Of a DNA stretch of 64,000 nt, positions 42,376 to 54,301 are shown in pieces. The number at the start of each line of letters is the position of its first letter. Positions within the stretch are counted from its first letter, which is position 1. The notes below the pieces were generated by a model. It made no database searches. It saw nothing but the letters and a program-made list of their open reading frames with translations, and was not told where the DNA came from. The stretch is from Beaufortia kweichowensis (lineage: Eukaryota > Chordata > Actinopteri > Cypriniformes > Gastromyzontidae). The DNA is taken from positions 13,502,881 through 13,566,880 of the forward strand of contig CM032797.1 of NCBI GenBank assembly GCA_019155185.1. Reading direction: 5' to 3'. Position numbers and translations under genes: made by a program.

Positions 42376-44056
42376 GTTAGTACTGAGAAACTGTACGCCT
42401 TTGTGAAATACTGTACTTACTGTACACTGTGTTGGAAACAGAGTTCCACAGACCATTTTTAAGCGATATGTGAGCGTCTGTATAAGCGCAGCATCATTTA
42501 CATTTCAAATGAGTTTAGATTTGCATGTATTACTTTGTCAGACAGGAATACTTAAGGTTTCCTCAACAACTCATGAGGTACACGCATACGTAATAATTTT
42601 CTTAAATAATTAAATGATAAAATAAAACAAGTGCGTTCATTTGGGTAGATTTTCAACTCTGAATGATCTCCTGATGTGTGGGAGATCGCATTGCGCTGCA
42701 GCTGCCGCACTGTACCATGAGCAACTGCTCAGGCTAAAATAGGAAGAGGTTGTACGGCGCAGCTGACTGTGCTCTTTCTGAGGAGCCGTGAAAACAGGCA
42801 CTCCCATTTAAGTCACTGACTTGCAGTCTTGTCTTCAGAGAATTAGATGAGTTTCAACACTGTTGGAATGCTTTTTGTTGTTTTGTTTGTTTTTAGTTAT
42901 GTTTCTCCTCTTGTAACTGGATATTGATTGCTTAGGCTGAGACTGCATGGTACGTCTTGACGTTAACGAATAGTGCGTGAAAATTATAGCTGTTGTATAT
43001 CATGTAGCCTACTAAGTGTTGGTAATCACTTTGTTGGACTAAATATATAAACACAACAATGTAGACCCGTTTCAGAATACATTTCAGAAATTTTCATTAA
43101 ACTGCTGGTTGATTGAAGTTGTTCTGGTAGAAAAATATTAAACAGCGTTAACCCTGTATTAAAAGGTTTGGCGTTGCTGTTGTTTTTATAGTAACATATT
43201 GACCGCAAATCTCCAGGAACGCGCACATTATTTTAATCGTCTCAAATAATATTATCAACATTTTAAAGGCTCGTATTGCAAATCACACGTTCGCATGGTT
43301 ATTTTCCATATTCTTTTTGTTCCTGTTTACCTCATAGTTTTAAAGCATTTAAACGGATTACCACTCCTTGGTTTTTGTTAAAATTGTATTTTGCAAACTA
43401 GTTTTGCAGGTACAACTTGATTCTGGCAGTCTGCTATAACAATTTCTAAACTCATTAATATTAACATTACGTCACAAACGTCTTCTATGATTGGACAGAT
43501 ATTTGCATTTCGATATCGTTCGATTAAATATACTTCGTGTTTTCCGTCAGCTGTTTCTTTTCAATGTACCGTAAATATTGTCTCTTTCATAGCTAAGTTT
43601 TAATATAAAGCCAAATATATTTGATTAAAACATTGAAATATTATCATATTGAGCATTTGAACTGGTTGTAAATTAGTTGAAAGAAGGATTGGTGGATATC
43701 TGAGCAGTTTGAGTGACGGTTGATCTGTAACCATTAGTGGGTGTGACGCAGCGGAGCTAATAATAATATCACTTACAATATATTAAACAATATATTATAA
43801 TTAAATGTAGTTTTGGACTTTAATTTAGTTCAAATATTAAACATTGGTGGTTCAGTTCAATATAAACTGTAGGGGAAATATTTTTGTAGACCATAGCAAC
43901 AGAAAGGCCATGGATTTGACTCCCAGGGGACAGACATAAATAGTATAACTTGAATGTATTGGAAATATGTTTATGTCGTGTTTTTTGTTATAACCTGCTT
44001 TAAATTGTATCATTTTAAGTGTAACAAACTATTTAATGTTTAGGATTTTTCATCAG
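42376..44056 (+). other. hhatl: hhatl intron 1 (inferred)
   Basis: It lies between the inferred 5' UTR exon and the first coding exon. It is AT-rich and contains no recognisable coding region or transposon. Confidence 0.45.
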
Positions 44057-44063
44057 GTTAACC

Positions 44064-47000
44064 ATGGGGATCAAGGCAGCCCTTCCCAGGTTTGAGCTGT
44101 ACCTCTACACTGCTGTTCTCGCTCTTGCACTCTTATGGGCGGGCAGCTGGATCATTGAGGCATCTAGTGGTAATTTGTTTATTTCCTTTTGATTTTTTTA
44201 TTAATTAATAAATATCCATCATGGATTCCCAAGAACACACAATGAACATTGTAAGCATTCTTGTCCTGATTATAATTTATTTATGAGCACTATACACAGT
44301 TAGTGTTTGTATGGGAAGAGTTTTTGCTCGTTGATTTTTTGCTTTAACTGGGGCAGGCAAGCCGTACCCTTTTTCAACCTTTTTGAAGACTGGGGCATGT
44401 TACAAAAACATCTAAACTCAGATAATCTGTTTAGGATCCCTTTTAGTACTTGGATCTTAACTTTGCACTTAAGATTAAGTTTCTGTAATATGGCCTCAGA
44501 TATTGATTATTTTGACTTTTTAGTTAAAAAAAAAACATATGCATCAGATTAGACTTGAATCTCAATAAGGTCTGTTATGTACGTTTTTGTAATACACTGT
44601 AATTTATAATAAAAATATCTGTCAGATTTCACAGGATCAGACAATCTCATAACCCTAAAATATATTTTGGAGTCAGAATTATAGAGAGAGGGTTCTGAAT
44701 AGGCAGGCTGGCAAAATTTGCATTATGTAATGTTATTAATATTTAAGCTTATTGCAGACATACAGACATACAGTCAAATATCTTTTTTCTCATATTTCCA
44801 GAGAATTTAAACAGAAGGGCATTCAGGGAGAGTGTGAAACCAGGATGGCACTATTTTGGCAGAAAAATGGCAAGTATAACATGTGTAATGGTTACAGTAT
44901 ACGCATAACCATGTTGGACTGAGGAAGAAACCTTATTATTAGAATGTAGGTATTCCTATTATTTAATGCAATTATATGAAGCTTTCCTTGACTGGTGTAT
45001 TATATCTCTTTAGGATGTTTCAGATTTCGAATGGGTAATGTGGTTTACCACTTTCCGCAACCATATCCTGTTTGCCCTCTCTGGTCACGTGATCTTTGCA
45101 AAGATCTGCTCAATGCTGTCTCCAAAGGTACATAGTTATCACCTTATGCAATGCGGTTGGATAATGTACTGAGATTTAAACATGCTAATGTTTGTCGTGA
45201 TGGCTGTGATGCTTATTTGTATATATTGCATGGTTTGCAGTAAATGCCTTTTGATATTAACAATGCATTTTGGAAATTATCTTATCTTAACCAATGTCAC
45301 ATGAATTCTTGTTTTTGTCTGCTGTCAATGAAGATTGGTATTGATGGATGCAAGGTAACTTTAACAGCTTATCTACTTATCTGATATGGTAATACTAATT
45401 TATTTCATACTGGTGGTACATACTACAAATACAGCTAAATCTGTAATACTAATAATACTAAGAGTCTAATTCTTCTGCTGCTGCGACTGCTACAACTATA
45501 ACTGCTTACCTAATTCATTATTGTTATACATGACTGTCAGATAATAGAAATTTGTCAAAATAAATAATGCTTTTTTCCTTACCCACAGAACAGATCATTG
45601 ATCTATATGGTGTATGGATCTCTAGCTGTCCTGATTACTATGGGATGGACATACGTCTCTATCATCCTGTCTCACTGCTTCGTCCTCTACAGTGTGGCTC
45701 TCGTGAAGAAGAAGTGGCTTTGCTTTGTGGCTGGACTTACCAGCCTGGTGACTTTCAAGATGGAGCCCTTCAATACCTGGCAGGTAAGAAATTTAATAGC
45801 TAGTGAATAAGTATTCCTCAGCATTTTATCACCGATTAAAAATAAAAGACTGTAGCTTAAGTTGGTCTAGCTGGTCTCTTTAGCAGAAAAAACATGGTTC
45901 TTTTTTTAACTAAAGTACATTAAGATAAATTAGATGATAATATATATTCATTATGTGTTGATTATAAGAGCAGTTTGAATACAGTTCTAAATCGTCTCTT
46001 TGAAGTCTAACCAAAAATAAACTTAAAGACAACAAACTTACCAAATAAGGCATTTCATTATACATGTTCCCTATCAGATGTCCATGTAGGCATAATAAAA
46101 ACATTTTGCTTTGTCATTTTGTACTGATAACCTTTCTGTGTTCTTCTGATGCAGGAAGGCTTTGTGACAGGCTCCTTTGATCTGCAAGACGTCTTGTTCT
46201 ATGGAGGTTGTGGGTTTTCCATTATGCGTTGTATGAGTTTTGCCTTAGAGAACTGTGAGAAGAAAGACGGTAACTACACTTTCATGGATCTGATCAAGTA
46301 CAACTTCTACCTCCCCTTCTTCTTTTTTGGACCTGTCATGACCTTTGATCGATTCCATGAGCAGGTGAGTCCTGTATAGTCTTTCTAACATCTAAAGGAA
46401 ATTACTACTTCTGTATTTCCCATCTAAAACCCCAGTCCACAGAATCATGGATATAGTCTTTGTGTTGTCTTTCATTTTTGCCACTTGTTAAATAAAATGC
46501 ACTGATCCCTATTTTCTCAGGCCAACAACCCTAACTTGACTCGTAAAGAACGAGAGATGTGGAACATCACCATTCAAGCTTTGGTTCACCTTGGTGCTAT
46601 TTTGGTGGTGGATGTCTTCTTCCATTACTTGTACATTTTGACCATCCCTAGTGATTTGAAGCTTTTGAAGCAACTGTCTGACTGGTCTTTGGGTCAGTTT
46701 GATCAAATTATTGTTGTAGCAACAAAATTTGTTTTTGCAAATGGTAGTTTTTGTAAAATATATATATATAAAAAATGTGTAAATGTTAATTTGCTAGTAA
46801 TATTTAATACAATAAAATGAACATTATATTATATCACATAAGTACTATTTGTTTTGTGTTTCAGCTGGTTTGGCATACTCCAATCTAGTGTATGATTGGG
46901 TAAAAGCAGCAGTCATGTTTGGTGTCATTAACACTGTATCTAGACTAGACCATCTGGACCCTCCTCAGCCCCCGAAATGCATCACAATGCTCTACGTCTT

Positions 47001-48104
47001 TGCTGAAACGTAAGATTTTCATGAACAGTAGAAAGCAGTGGATGTTTGATGTAATCAGGTGATATGTTAAAACTGAGTTTATTTATTCTAAGATGTACTT
47101 TACAGGCACTTTGACAGAGGAATTAATGACTGGCTATGCAAGTGAGCAAATAATTTATCAAATTATATTAATATATAGGGTGAATCCTATCGTCAGTTTT
47201 TATTAAATGTGTCTGCAATGTAAATTCTGAGATAATCCTATTCTCTGTTTAAGATATGTCTATGACTATATCGGTGAAAACCATGATGCTATCTTCAAGG
47301 AGCTTATTGCGACCATATGTACCTTTGCTGTCACAACTCTGTGGCTCGGACCTTGTGAACTGGTTTACATCTGGTCTTTCTTTAACTGCTTTGGGCTAAA
47401 CTTTGAACTGTGGTTGGCTAAGCTCTTTTCTCTGCCTCCATTCTCCACCATTGAGGTGAGATCCCACACAACCACTGCTGCAACATGTGCTGTTTAATTC
47501 ATTGTGATTGATTTGAGCATTTGAGTTTCAAAAGTATCAAGCATAAACTTTTAATATTCTTTCAGAGAAATCTTATGTCTGAGGCAATGTCACGCCGAAT
47601 CAGGGGCTTGTTCAACGCTGTCAACTTCTGGCAAATTGTCCTGTATAATGTTCTGGCACTGAACAGTCTGGATTTTGCTCAGCTGGTTGCTAAGAGACTG
47701 CTGCTTAAAGGTAAGTTATTTGTTTCAGTTCATTGTATGCCAGTAATGAAAAAAAACTTTTTACTTTAAATTCTTATGTACAGTTCTCAAACACTTTTGG
47801 ACGTTTAGGTCACATTTACTTTAAATTTACTTAAATATTTTACTTAAAGTGTTACTTACTTAGATGTCCTTACACATTGGTGAATCACTTGTATGTGTAA
47901 TATAGCTATATCTGAAATGTTAAAACATTGCATAATAATAGCGGCTTTGTGCTTCCCTCAGGCTTCCCTGTGTCCACTCTCTTGGTGCTGTTTGTGACTT
48001 ACTGTGGTGTGCAGCTGATAAAGGAGAGAGAGAGAAAGCAGGCTCTGCTGGAAGAACCAGAACCAGTGGCCACCCTAGAGCCGGTCAAACAGAAAGCCGA
48101 GTAA
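44064..48104 (+). CDS. hhatl: Hedgehog acyltransferase-like protein (MBOAT pseudoenzyme)
   Basis: This is a multi-pass endoplasmic-reticulum membrane protein of the MBOAT family, high in striated muscle in mammals and reported to oppose Hedgehog palmitoylation. Coding exons: 44064-44169, 44802-44869, 45014-45127, 45589-45783, 46155-46364, 46521-46692, 46865-47009, 47106-47141, 47254-47455, 47566-47710, 47962-48104. Phases fit and give 511 aa (human about 504). The ATG has the Kozak context ACCATGG. Family blocks are KMDVSDFEWVMWF, KYNFYLPFFFFGPVMTFDRFH, LDHLDPPQPPKCI, AETHFDRGINDWLCKYVY and GLNFELW. In TTLWLGPCELVYIW a leucine occupies the place of the catalytic MBOAT histidine, as in mammalian HHATL. 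The exon 44802-44869 ends at a GC donor. A 21-base in-frame candidate microexon lies at 45334-45354. Confidence 0.94.
45334..45354 (+). other. hhatl: Candidate 21-nt in-frame microexon in hhatl
   Basis: A 21-base block encoding IGIDGCK lies between an AAG acceptor and a GTAACT donor, between the exons ending PK and starting NRSL. It would insert seven residues in frame. Direct joining without it already matches human HHATL without a gap, so if real it is an optional exon. The polypyrimidine tract before it is weak. Confidence 0.25.
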
Positions 48105-48394
48105 AGGACAGAAAGGTCATTGAATCTGATCCAACTCTTGAGGTCCCTCTTGTTCCCCTGAGAGTCCATGCCAGACCTCAACAGCCCCGTCACTATGGTC
48201 ACTGCTTTGCACAAATCTCACAAAGATGTTTTTAACTGTGAATAGTTCTGAAGTGCACTTGCTGTAGCCAAAAGCAACCTGTCCTCTGACATAACATACA
48301 GATAAACTATTAAGTGCATTTTATATTTATATTTTAAATGGATATTTAAAGAATGGGCTTGCCAAATATTTTATGGATAAATAATATATTGAAC

Positions 48395-48400
48395 AATAAA
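48395..48400 (+). terminator. hhatl: Poly(A) signal of hhatl
   Basis: AATAAA about 290 bases after the hhatl stop, followed by AT-rich and then GT-rich sequence (TTTTGTTTGTGTC), as expected downstream of a cleavage site. Confidence 0.65.
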
Positions 48401-48420
48401 AAAATATACGAAATGCTTTG

Positions 48421-50033
48421 GATTTTGTTTGTGTCTCTCCATATAGAACTATATAGATTTTAATTTGGAATTACTAGTATTTTTTTGGATTATTTTAAGA
48501 ACGTTAAAAGTTAAACCTATGGCACATTTCATAAAAATACATTTAGTATCCCAAATGCATTTTTGAAAAATAATCACAATGGGCACTGTGTCAACAGCAC
48601 ACGGTTTACTCTTACTTATCCACATTTAACTTGCTTACCTTCTTGTGGAGATTAAAAAGCCACATTATGTTCTCTTACTCATGTCACACTTCAGCAGATG
48701 ATAGTGTGTGGACACATTCCTCTATTAGGCTTTGTCCTACATTAGGCTATGAGTAGCACACAGGAGATTTGAGGTTGATTAATAAGCCTAAAATACACCC
48801 TGAGAAACACTGTGGTTCTGTCACGCTGTTATCAGCACATATCTTATAGTTTTTAGACTACCTTTAGATTTTTGTCAAATTACAAAACTAGCTTTAGATT
48901 TGTTGTCTTCACACATAAAATGTGGATAATTTTAACTTAAAACTGAAAATGTTTTAATTATACAGAATACCTTTTAGTTATTTAGGCTACCTAGTATATA
49001 TAGTATATTTAGTTTTTATATAGTACACATAGCAGGGCTGTCACAATAGTGACATATATACCACAATACCACAATAGTGGTATTGACAATAACTATAAAA
49101 TTCAAAACCATGGTTATCAGTATTGTGTTAATTGTACACATATGATAATACTATAAATAATTCAGCACCAGTTTAAAAATTTCACAATGGTAACAAATTT
49201 TCTCTCTTTCCACCTCTACACCCTTTAGAGTGTGAATTGTTGAGCAAAAAAAGAGAAAATAACAAAATGATGTTTTTGACTAATTATTTTTAGCATTATT
49301 TACTTCTTTTTAAAAATCATTTTAATAAATATTTCAATACTGTTGTTATTGTGAATTCTTTTGACCACAATTACCATGTGGTAAAAATGACAGTTTCATC
49401 ATGACAGCTCTAATACTGTATACAGTTTTTTAAAACAAACTGGGCCTGATGTATAAATGTTGTGTATACACAAAATGTGCATTAAAATGTGTGCACAGTT
49501 TTGCCATGTATGCTTAGGGATATATAAAAATAAACTTACATATGTGCACACCTTACAGACACTCTTGACTATACATGTGCACACTTAAAGGATGAAATCA
49601 ATACAAAGTTTTATACACAAGGCTCTGGTTTGTGATTTATAGATCTGGAATGAAAGGTAAAGAAAGTTGTTTGGATCTGTGGGCTAGTGGTTCATGCTGC
49701 ATCACACACAATTGTGACTATCTTCTCTCTGATATTTCCTGTCCTCTTTGTACATTTACTGTATCCATGAATAAAAAGGGCAACAAAAATATCATAAATC
49801 TAAACACTGCCTAAGATCATTTGATAAGATGTTGAAAGATATCATACTTTTTGAGCTGACAAGACTAAAAAACACTTACAAGCTTACAAACACTTGCAAG
49901 CTTACAAGCAGAAGACTAGTCCCTGTGAGTAACGTTTCAGCTGTTGGCACGATTAGTCTGGTGGTGGGGGGAAGGAAGGGACCAGCTTGAATTTCAGGCC
50001 TTCTCAAACCCAACGTGGTTCGTTTTCACATTT
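48421..50033. other. Intergenic region between hhatl and klhl40
   Basis: About 1.6 kb between two genes in the same orientation. It contains a MITE-like remnant (49033-49411). The last 120 bases carry the klhl40 upstream sequence, including E-boxes such as CAGCTG near 49938. No gene is seen. Confidence 0.5.
49033..49411. mobile_element. MITE-like remnant with inverted ends
   Basis: It starts CAGGGCTGTCACAATAG and ends TTTCATCATGACAGCTCT; the complement of the end, AGAGCTGTCATGATG, matches the start imperfectly. The interior has repeated GTGGTA/TACCAC motifs. No clear target duplication was found, so the borders are approximate. Confidence 0.5.
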
Positions 50034-50043
50034 CTATATATAG
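50034..50043 (+). promoter_or_regulatory. klhl40: MEF2-type site overlapping a TATA sequence, klhl40 promoter
   Basis: CTATATATAG fits the MEF2 consensus YTA(A/T)4TAR exactly and contains TATATATA. It lies about 190 bases upstream of the klhl40 ATG. A CAGCTG E-box is at 50073-50078. KLHL40 is a skeletal-muscle gene and a MEF2 input is plausible. The function is inferred. Confidence 0.5.
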
Positions 50044-50229
50044 CTGGATAGACAGTAGCTGATAGCTTGTGACAGCTGTAGAAAAAGACCACACTAACAC
50101 ACTACAGGATTATCCTCCACCATTTCTCATTTCGAGTAACGCTGTTAATACAGTCAGTCCAGTTTTCTTGTGGGAGAGGACCAGGACACCCCTCCCTCCT
50201 ACTGAAATATCACATCAAACCATAACAAG

Positions 50230-52978
50230 ATGGCCTCCATGTCAGTGGACCCGGTGAAAGAGCCACGGATGTACCAGCAAACACTTTTGCAAGATGGACT
50301 CTGTGATCTGCTGGAAACGAACAGATTTGTGGACTGTGTTCTGAAGATCAAAGACAAAGAGTTTCCTTGCCATCGGCTAGTGTTGGCTGCCAGCAGCCCT
50401 TACTTCAAAGCCATGTTCCTTTCAGACCTGGAGGAGAGCAAAAAGCGTGAGATTGTACTAAAAGACATTGAGCCTGGCATTATGGGAATGATCCTGAGGT
50501 ATATATACACCTCAGATATCAACCTTACTGAGCAAAACGTCCAAGACATTTTCATCGCGGCCAACATGTACCAGATTCCTTCGATCTTCAGTGTGTGTGT
50601 GTCTTACCTGCAGCAGAAGCTTGTTCTCAGTAACTGTCTGGCCATCTTAAGACTCGGGCTGTTACTGGACTGCCCACGTTTGGCCATGGAGGCACGAGAC
50701 TTCATCTGTGACCGGTATCCACTCGTCATCCGAGACCAGGACTTCAATCAACTCGGCCCCGGTGAGTTGGCTGCTATCATCACATGTGACTCTCTGAATG
50801 TAGAACGAGAAGAGTTGGTTTTTGAGTCGCTGATAGACTGGGTTGAGTACGATACGGTGGAAAGGCTAAAGGACCTGCCGGAGCTTCTACACTGCGTACG
50901 TTTCCGTCTCATGCCAACGAGTTACTTTAAGGAGAAAGTAGAAGGTCATAGACTGATCAGGACGAATCAGGAGCTCAAGAAGGAGCTTCAGCTTATCAAG
51001 GATGCACAGAGAGGACTGATACACAGGGTCAAAAGGTCACAAAAAGGAAAGAAAAAGGAAGGTGCAACGGCAGATTCTGAAGAGGAGGATGAAGAGGGTT
51101 TGCTGCCGGGGATCCTTAATGATAACCCACGATTTGGGATGTTTCAAACAGAGCTTATATTAATGATCAGTGATTCAGGATCAGTAGCGTACGACCCTGC
51201 CTCAAATGAATGCTATGTGGCATCTTCATCAACTGAGATCCCAAAAAACCACTGCAGTCTTGTCACAAGGGAGAATCAGATCTTTGTTACCGGAGGTCTC
51301 ATGTATAATGAGGACAATAAAGACGTGCCTTTCAGTTCATACTTCTTACAGGTATGTTCACGTTCTCTAGAAGAGTAGTATAGTACACTACAGTACTGTA
51401 TAAATCTTTTTTTGATTCTAGTCATCTTTACTTAATTTACTGTGTTAAACCAATTGATTTGTCCAATGTGTGACGCAAACACCCAAAAAACCCATGTAAG
51501 CTGAGATTTTTGCAACGTAGTCTCATATTAATGTTATCTGCAATATAAATTATGACTCACAGGATCATGAACCTTAGGTTCCAAAAATAAGCTTGTGAGT
51601 TATGTCTATTAGGGTCTTTTCGGTCTTTGAACAGCTGTTAAGGCTTTGAACCTCATGTGTCATGTTTTCATTATGCCTGCATGACTCAACATATATTAAA
51701 AGCATTTTAAAACCTCTTGAGAGATATTATGTTAAAGTAAAACAAGAAAAAATTTACTTGCATAAGAAAAACTTCTCCGAACTGTTCTTTATTCCATAGT
51801 TTGATCCCATGAGCTCAGAATGGCTTGGGATGCCCTCACTACCAAACCCTCGCTGCCTGTTTGGGCTGGCGGAGGCTGAGAACTCCATCTATGTGGTTGG
51901 AGGTAAAGAACTGAGGGAGGGAGAACGTGCGCTAGATTCTGTTATAATCTACGATAGACAGTGAGTACATGCAGAAGACAAAAAAATTAAATTTAAGTAA
52001 ACTCTAGGTTTTGAAGTTAACGTTTTGTTTTTGTGATTATTCGCTAATCGCACAGATCATTCAAATGGGGAGAGTCTGATCCTCTTCCTTATGCAGTTTA
52101 TGGACATGGGACCATTTCACACAATGGGCTGGTTTATGTGATAGGCGGGAAAACTGAGAGCAAGTAAGTAAATATGAAGGTGTATATTATACACAAGAAC
52201 TTAAATTGATGTTTTAATAACACATGGCTGTAATGAAATGTGATGATACAGGAAATGCCTAAGGAGGGTGTGTGTCTACGACCCCACCAAATTTGAATGG
52301 AGGGATCTGGCACCCATGAAAACTGCCCGCTCATTGTTTGGCACCGCTGTCCACCAAGACAAAATCTATGTGGTGACTGGAGTCACTGATAACGGACTGA
52401 CCAGCAGTGTAGAGGTCTATGACATCGCCAGTAACTCGTGAGTTTTATAATTCTATATTCTCTTGACAGGCATATATGACACATTTAAAGTTGAAAATTA
52501 CATTTGTGTGTTGTTTGCTTAGCTGGTCAGAGTTTGTGGAGTTTCCTCAGGAAAGGAGCTCTCTTAACCTGGTCCAGCAGGGAGGCTGTTTGTATGCTGT
52601 GGGGGGATTTGCCATGATGCCCAATGAGACGACAGGAAAACTGGAGCCCACTGAAATGAACGACATATGGAGGTGAGCATTTAGGTTATGAATAGATACA
52701 CAATTACACAAAGTGTAATTTAAATTATAAAGTGTAAGTCCATAAATATAAAAACATTTGCATACCTCCATCATCATCTTCATAGTCCGGGAGCGAGTCG
52801 GATAAATGAAACCTGGTACACATATTTAGAACAAACTGTGTTATACCATCAACTTATGCTTGGCAGGTTTGATGAAGAGGAGAACTGTTGGAATGGGATC
52901 TTGAGAGAGATACGTTACGCTGCAGGTGCCACTGTGTTGGGTGTGCGTCTAAACACCTTAAGACTCACCAAAATGTGA
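50230..52978 (+). CDS. klhl40: Kelch-like protein 40 (BTB-BACK-Kelch)
   Basis: This is a muscle sarcomere protein; human KLHL40 stabilises nebulin and leiomodin-3 and its loss causes nemaline myopathy. Exons: 50230-51351, 51800-51960, 52056-52163, 52252-52437, 52523-52672, 52867-52978. Phases fit and give 612 aa (human 621). The ATG context is AAGATGG. BTB occupies about residues 15-125 (QQTLLQDGLCDLLETNRFVD, FPCHRLVLAASSPYFKAMF), BACK about 130-235, then a charged stretch (KRSQKGKKKEG, DSEEEDEEG) and the Kelch repeats (PRCLFGLAEAENSIYVVGG, LVYVIGGK, TARSLFGTAVH, LYAVGGFA). It ends REIRYAAGATVLGVRLNTLRLTKM, nearly the same as human. It lies downstream of hhatl, as in mammals. The a/b paralogue cannot be decided from this window. 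Confidence 0.96.
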
Positions 52979-54301
52979 TCCACAGGCCTCATCTATACAC
53001 AAAATACACAAAAGCTGCATACAAACAACACTGCCAAACATTATATATTAATGCAACAATACTCTTTAAATTCCTTTGTATCTTAAAAATATCGTTAATT
53101 GTTTAGAAACAGTAGATGTCTGTGGTTGATCCAAAGGTATGAGTTGTATCTGCAGGATAATATGAAAATGAATTGGTCAGCCTACAACAAGTATTATGCA
53201 AATTCTCTAAATTGCTGTTTCCAGGAAATCTCAGTAGATGGAGACAAAAGACAAGACCATGAATTTTCATTAGAAGCTTTAAGTCATAACTGCAGGATAA
53301 TTTGAGTTTATATATCCATGTACATTGATTGCTATCATTCTTTGATATGTTATATTTCAGATGACAACTACAATTTAATGTTTTGCTATTATGACCAAGT
53401 ACAATGTTTTAACGTTTGAAAAAGAGGAAAATAAATGACAGGATTGCAACAAATAACAATGACCAAATTAAAATGAAAACACAAGCAGTACAAGTAGTAA
53501 ATTTTGGCAAAGACGAATAAATGAAAAGTTGTTAACGTATCTCTTGTTTTGAAACACTGTGTTTGCAATATATTCTTAAACAACTACACTGCAGCAATAA
53601 AGAAATTTATCCCAATTTATCAAATTTTACAAAACGTATTGCTGTGTAAACATTTTAGAAGTTAAACATCACTGACTCTAAGCTCTTTGTTCAAAAAGTG
53701 TTTAAATCTCAAGATACAATGTTAGAGTCTACTTTTGAGACTGTGAAATGTATATTAAATAGTCTGTATTTTTAAAACATTTTTACAACAAAATGAATCT
53801 CAAATAATACACCTTTTAAAATAGCACAACATGAAACCCTTAAAAAAATGTAAATTTAATCCTTTTGCTTAAAATATGAAAACAATATGTACAACAAAAC
53901 TTTTAAAAGAATAATAAACAACATCCTTGCAGAAATTAATGTAAATAAAAAGTAAAAGACTACACAAAGTGTAAACTTAAAACTCTCTGTTTATCTGTTC
54001 ATTATTCTGTAAATATATACTGCTGTACACAGTTGTGTATATTGTATGCTATATATTGCTCATTTTATTGTAAGAATATTTCTTGCTATGGTTTCTTATG
54101 GTACAAAGTGACATTTTATGTGGAAATGTAAGGACTATTAAAACATAATTATTATAATATATATACTGAAAATATGACAGATGACAAAATATAAGATGAT
54201 TGCTACATAAGCACCTTTGTATAAGAGAAACTCTGATACAGATTATATCACACTAACTGTTCTGTAAAACGATTATATCATAGAGCAGACGTTACATGTT
54301 C
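52979..54301. other. Convergent 3' UTRs of klhl40 and zbtb47
   Basis: The klhl40 3' UTR probably runs to the AATAAA at 53596-53601. The zbtb47 3' UTR comes from the opposite side; a TTTATT (AATAAA on the minus strand) is at 54064-54069. The sequence is very AT-rich with no other gene. Confidence 0.5.
53596..53601 (+). terminator. klhl40: Poly(A) signal of klhl40
   Basis: AATAAA in GCAGCAATAAAGAAATT, about 620 bases after the klhl40 stop. This is a canonical hexamer in a plausible position. An earlier AATAAA at 53429-53434 is an alternative. Confidence 0.5.

Noticed and set aside
50069..50257. 62-codon frame overlapping the klhl40 start, considered as an upstream ORF
   Set aside because: It begins with GTG, not ATG, and has no conserved features.
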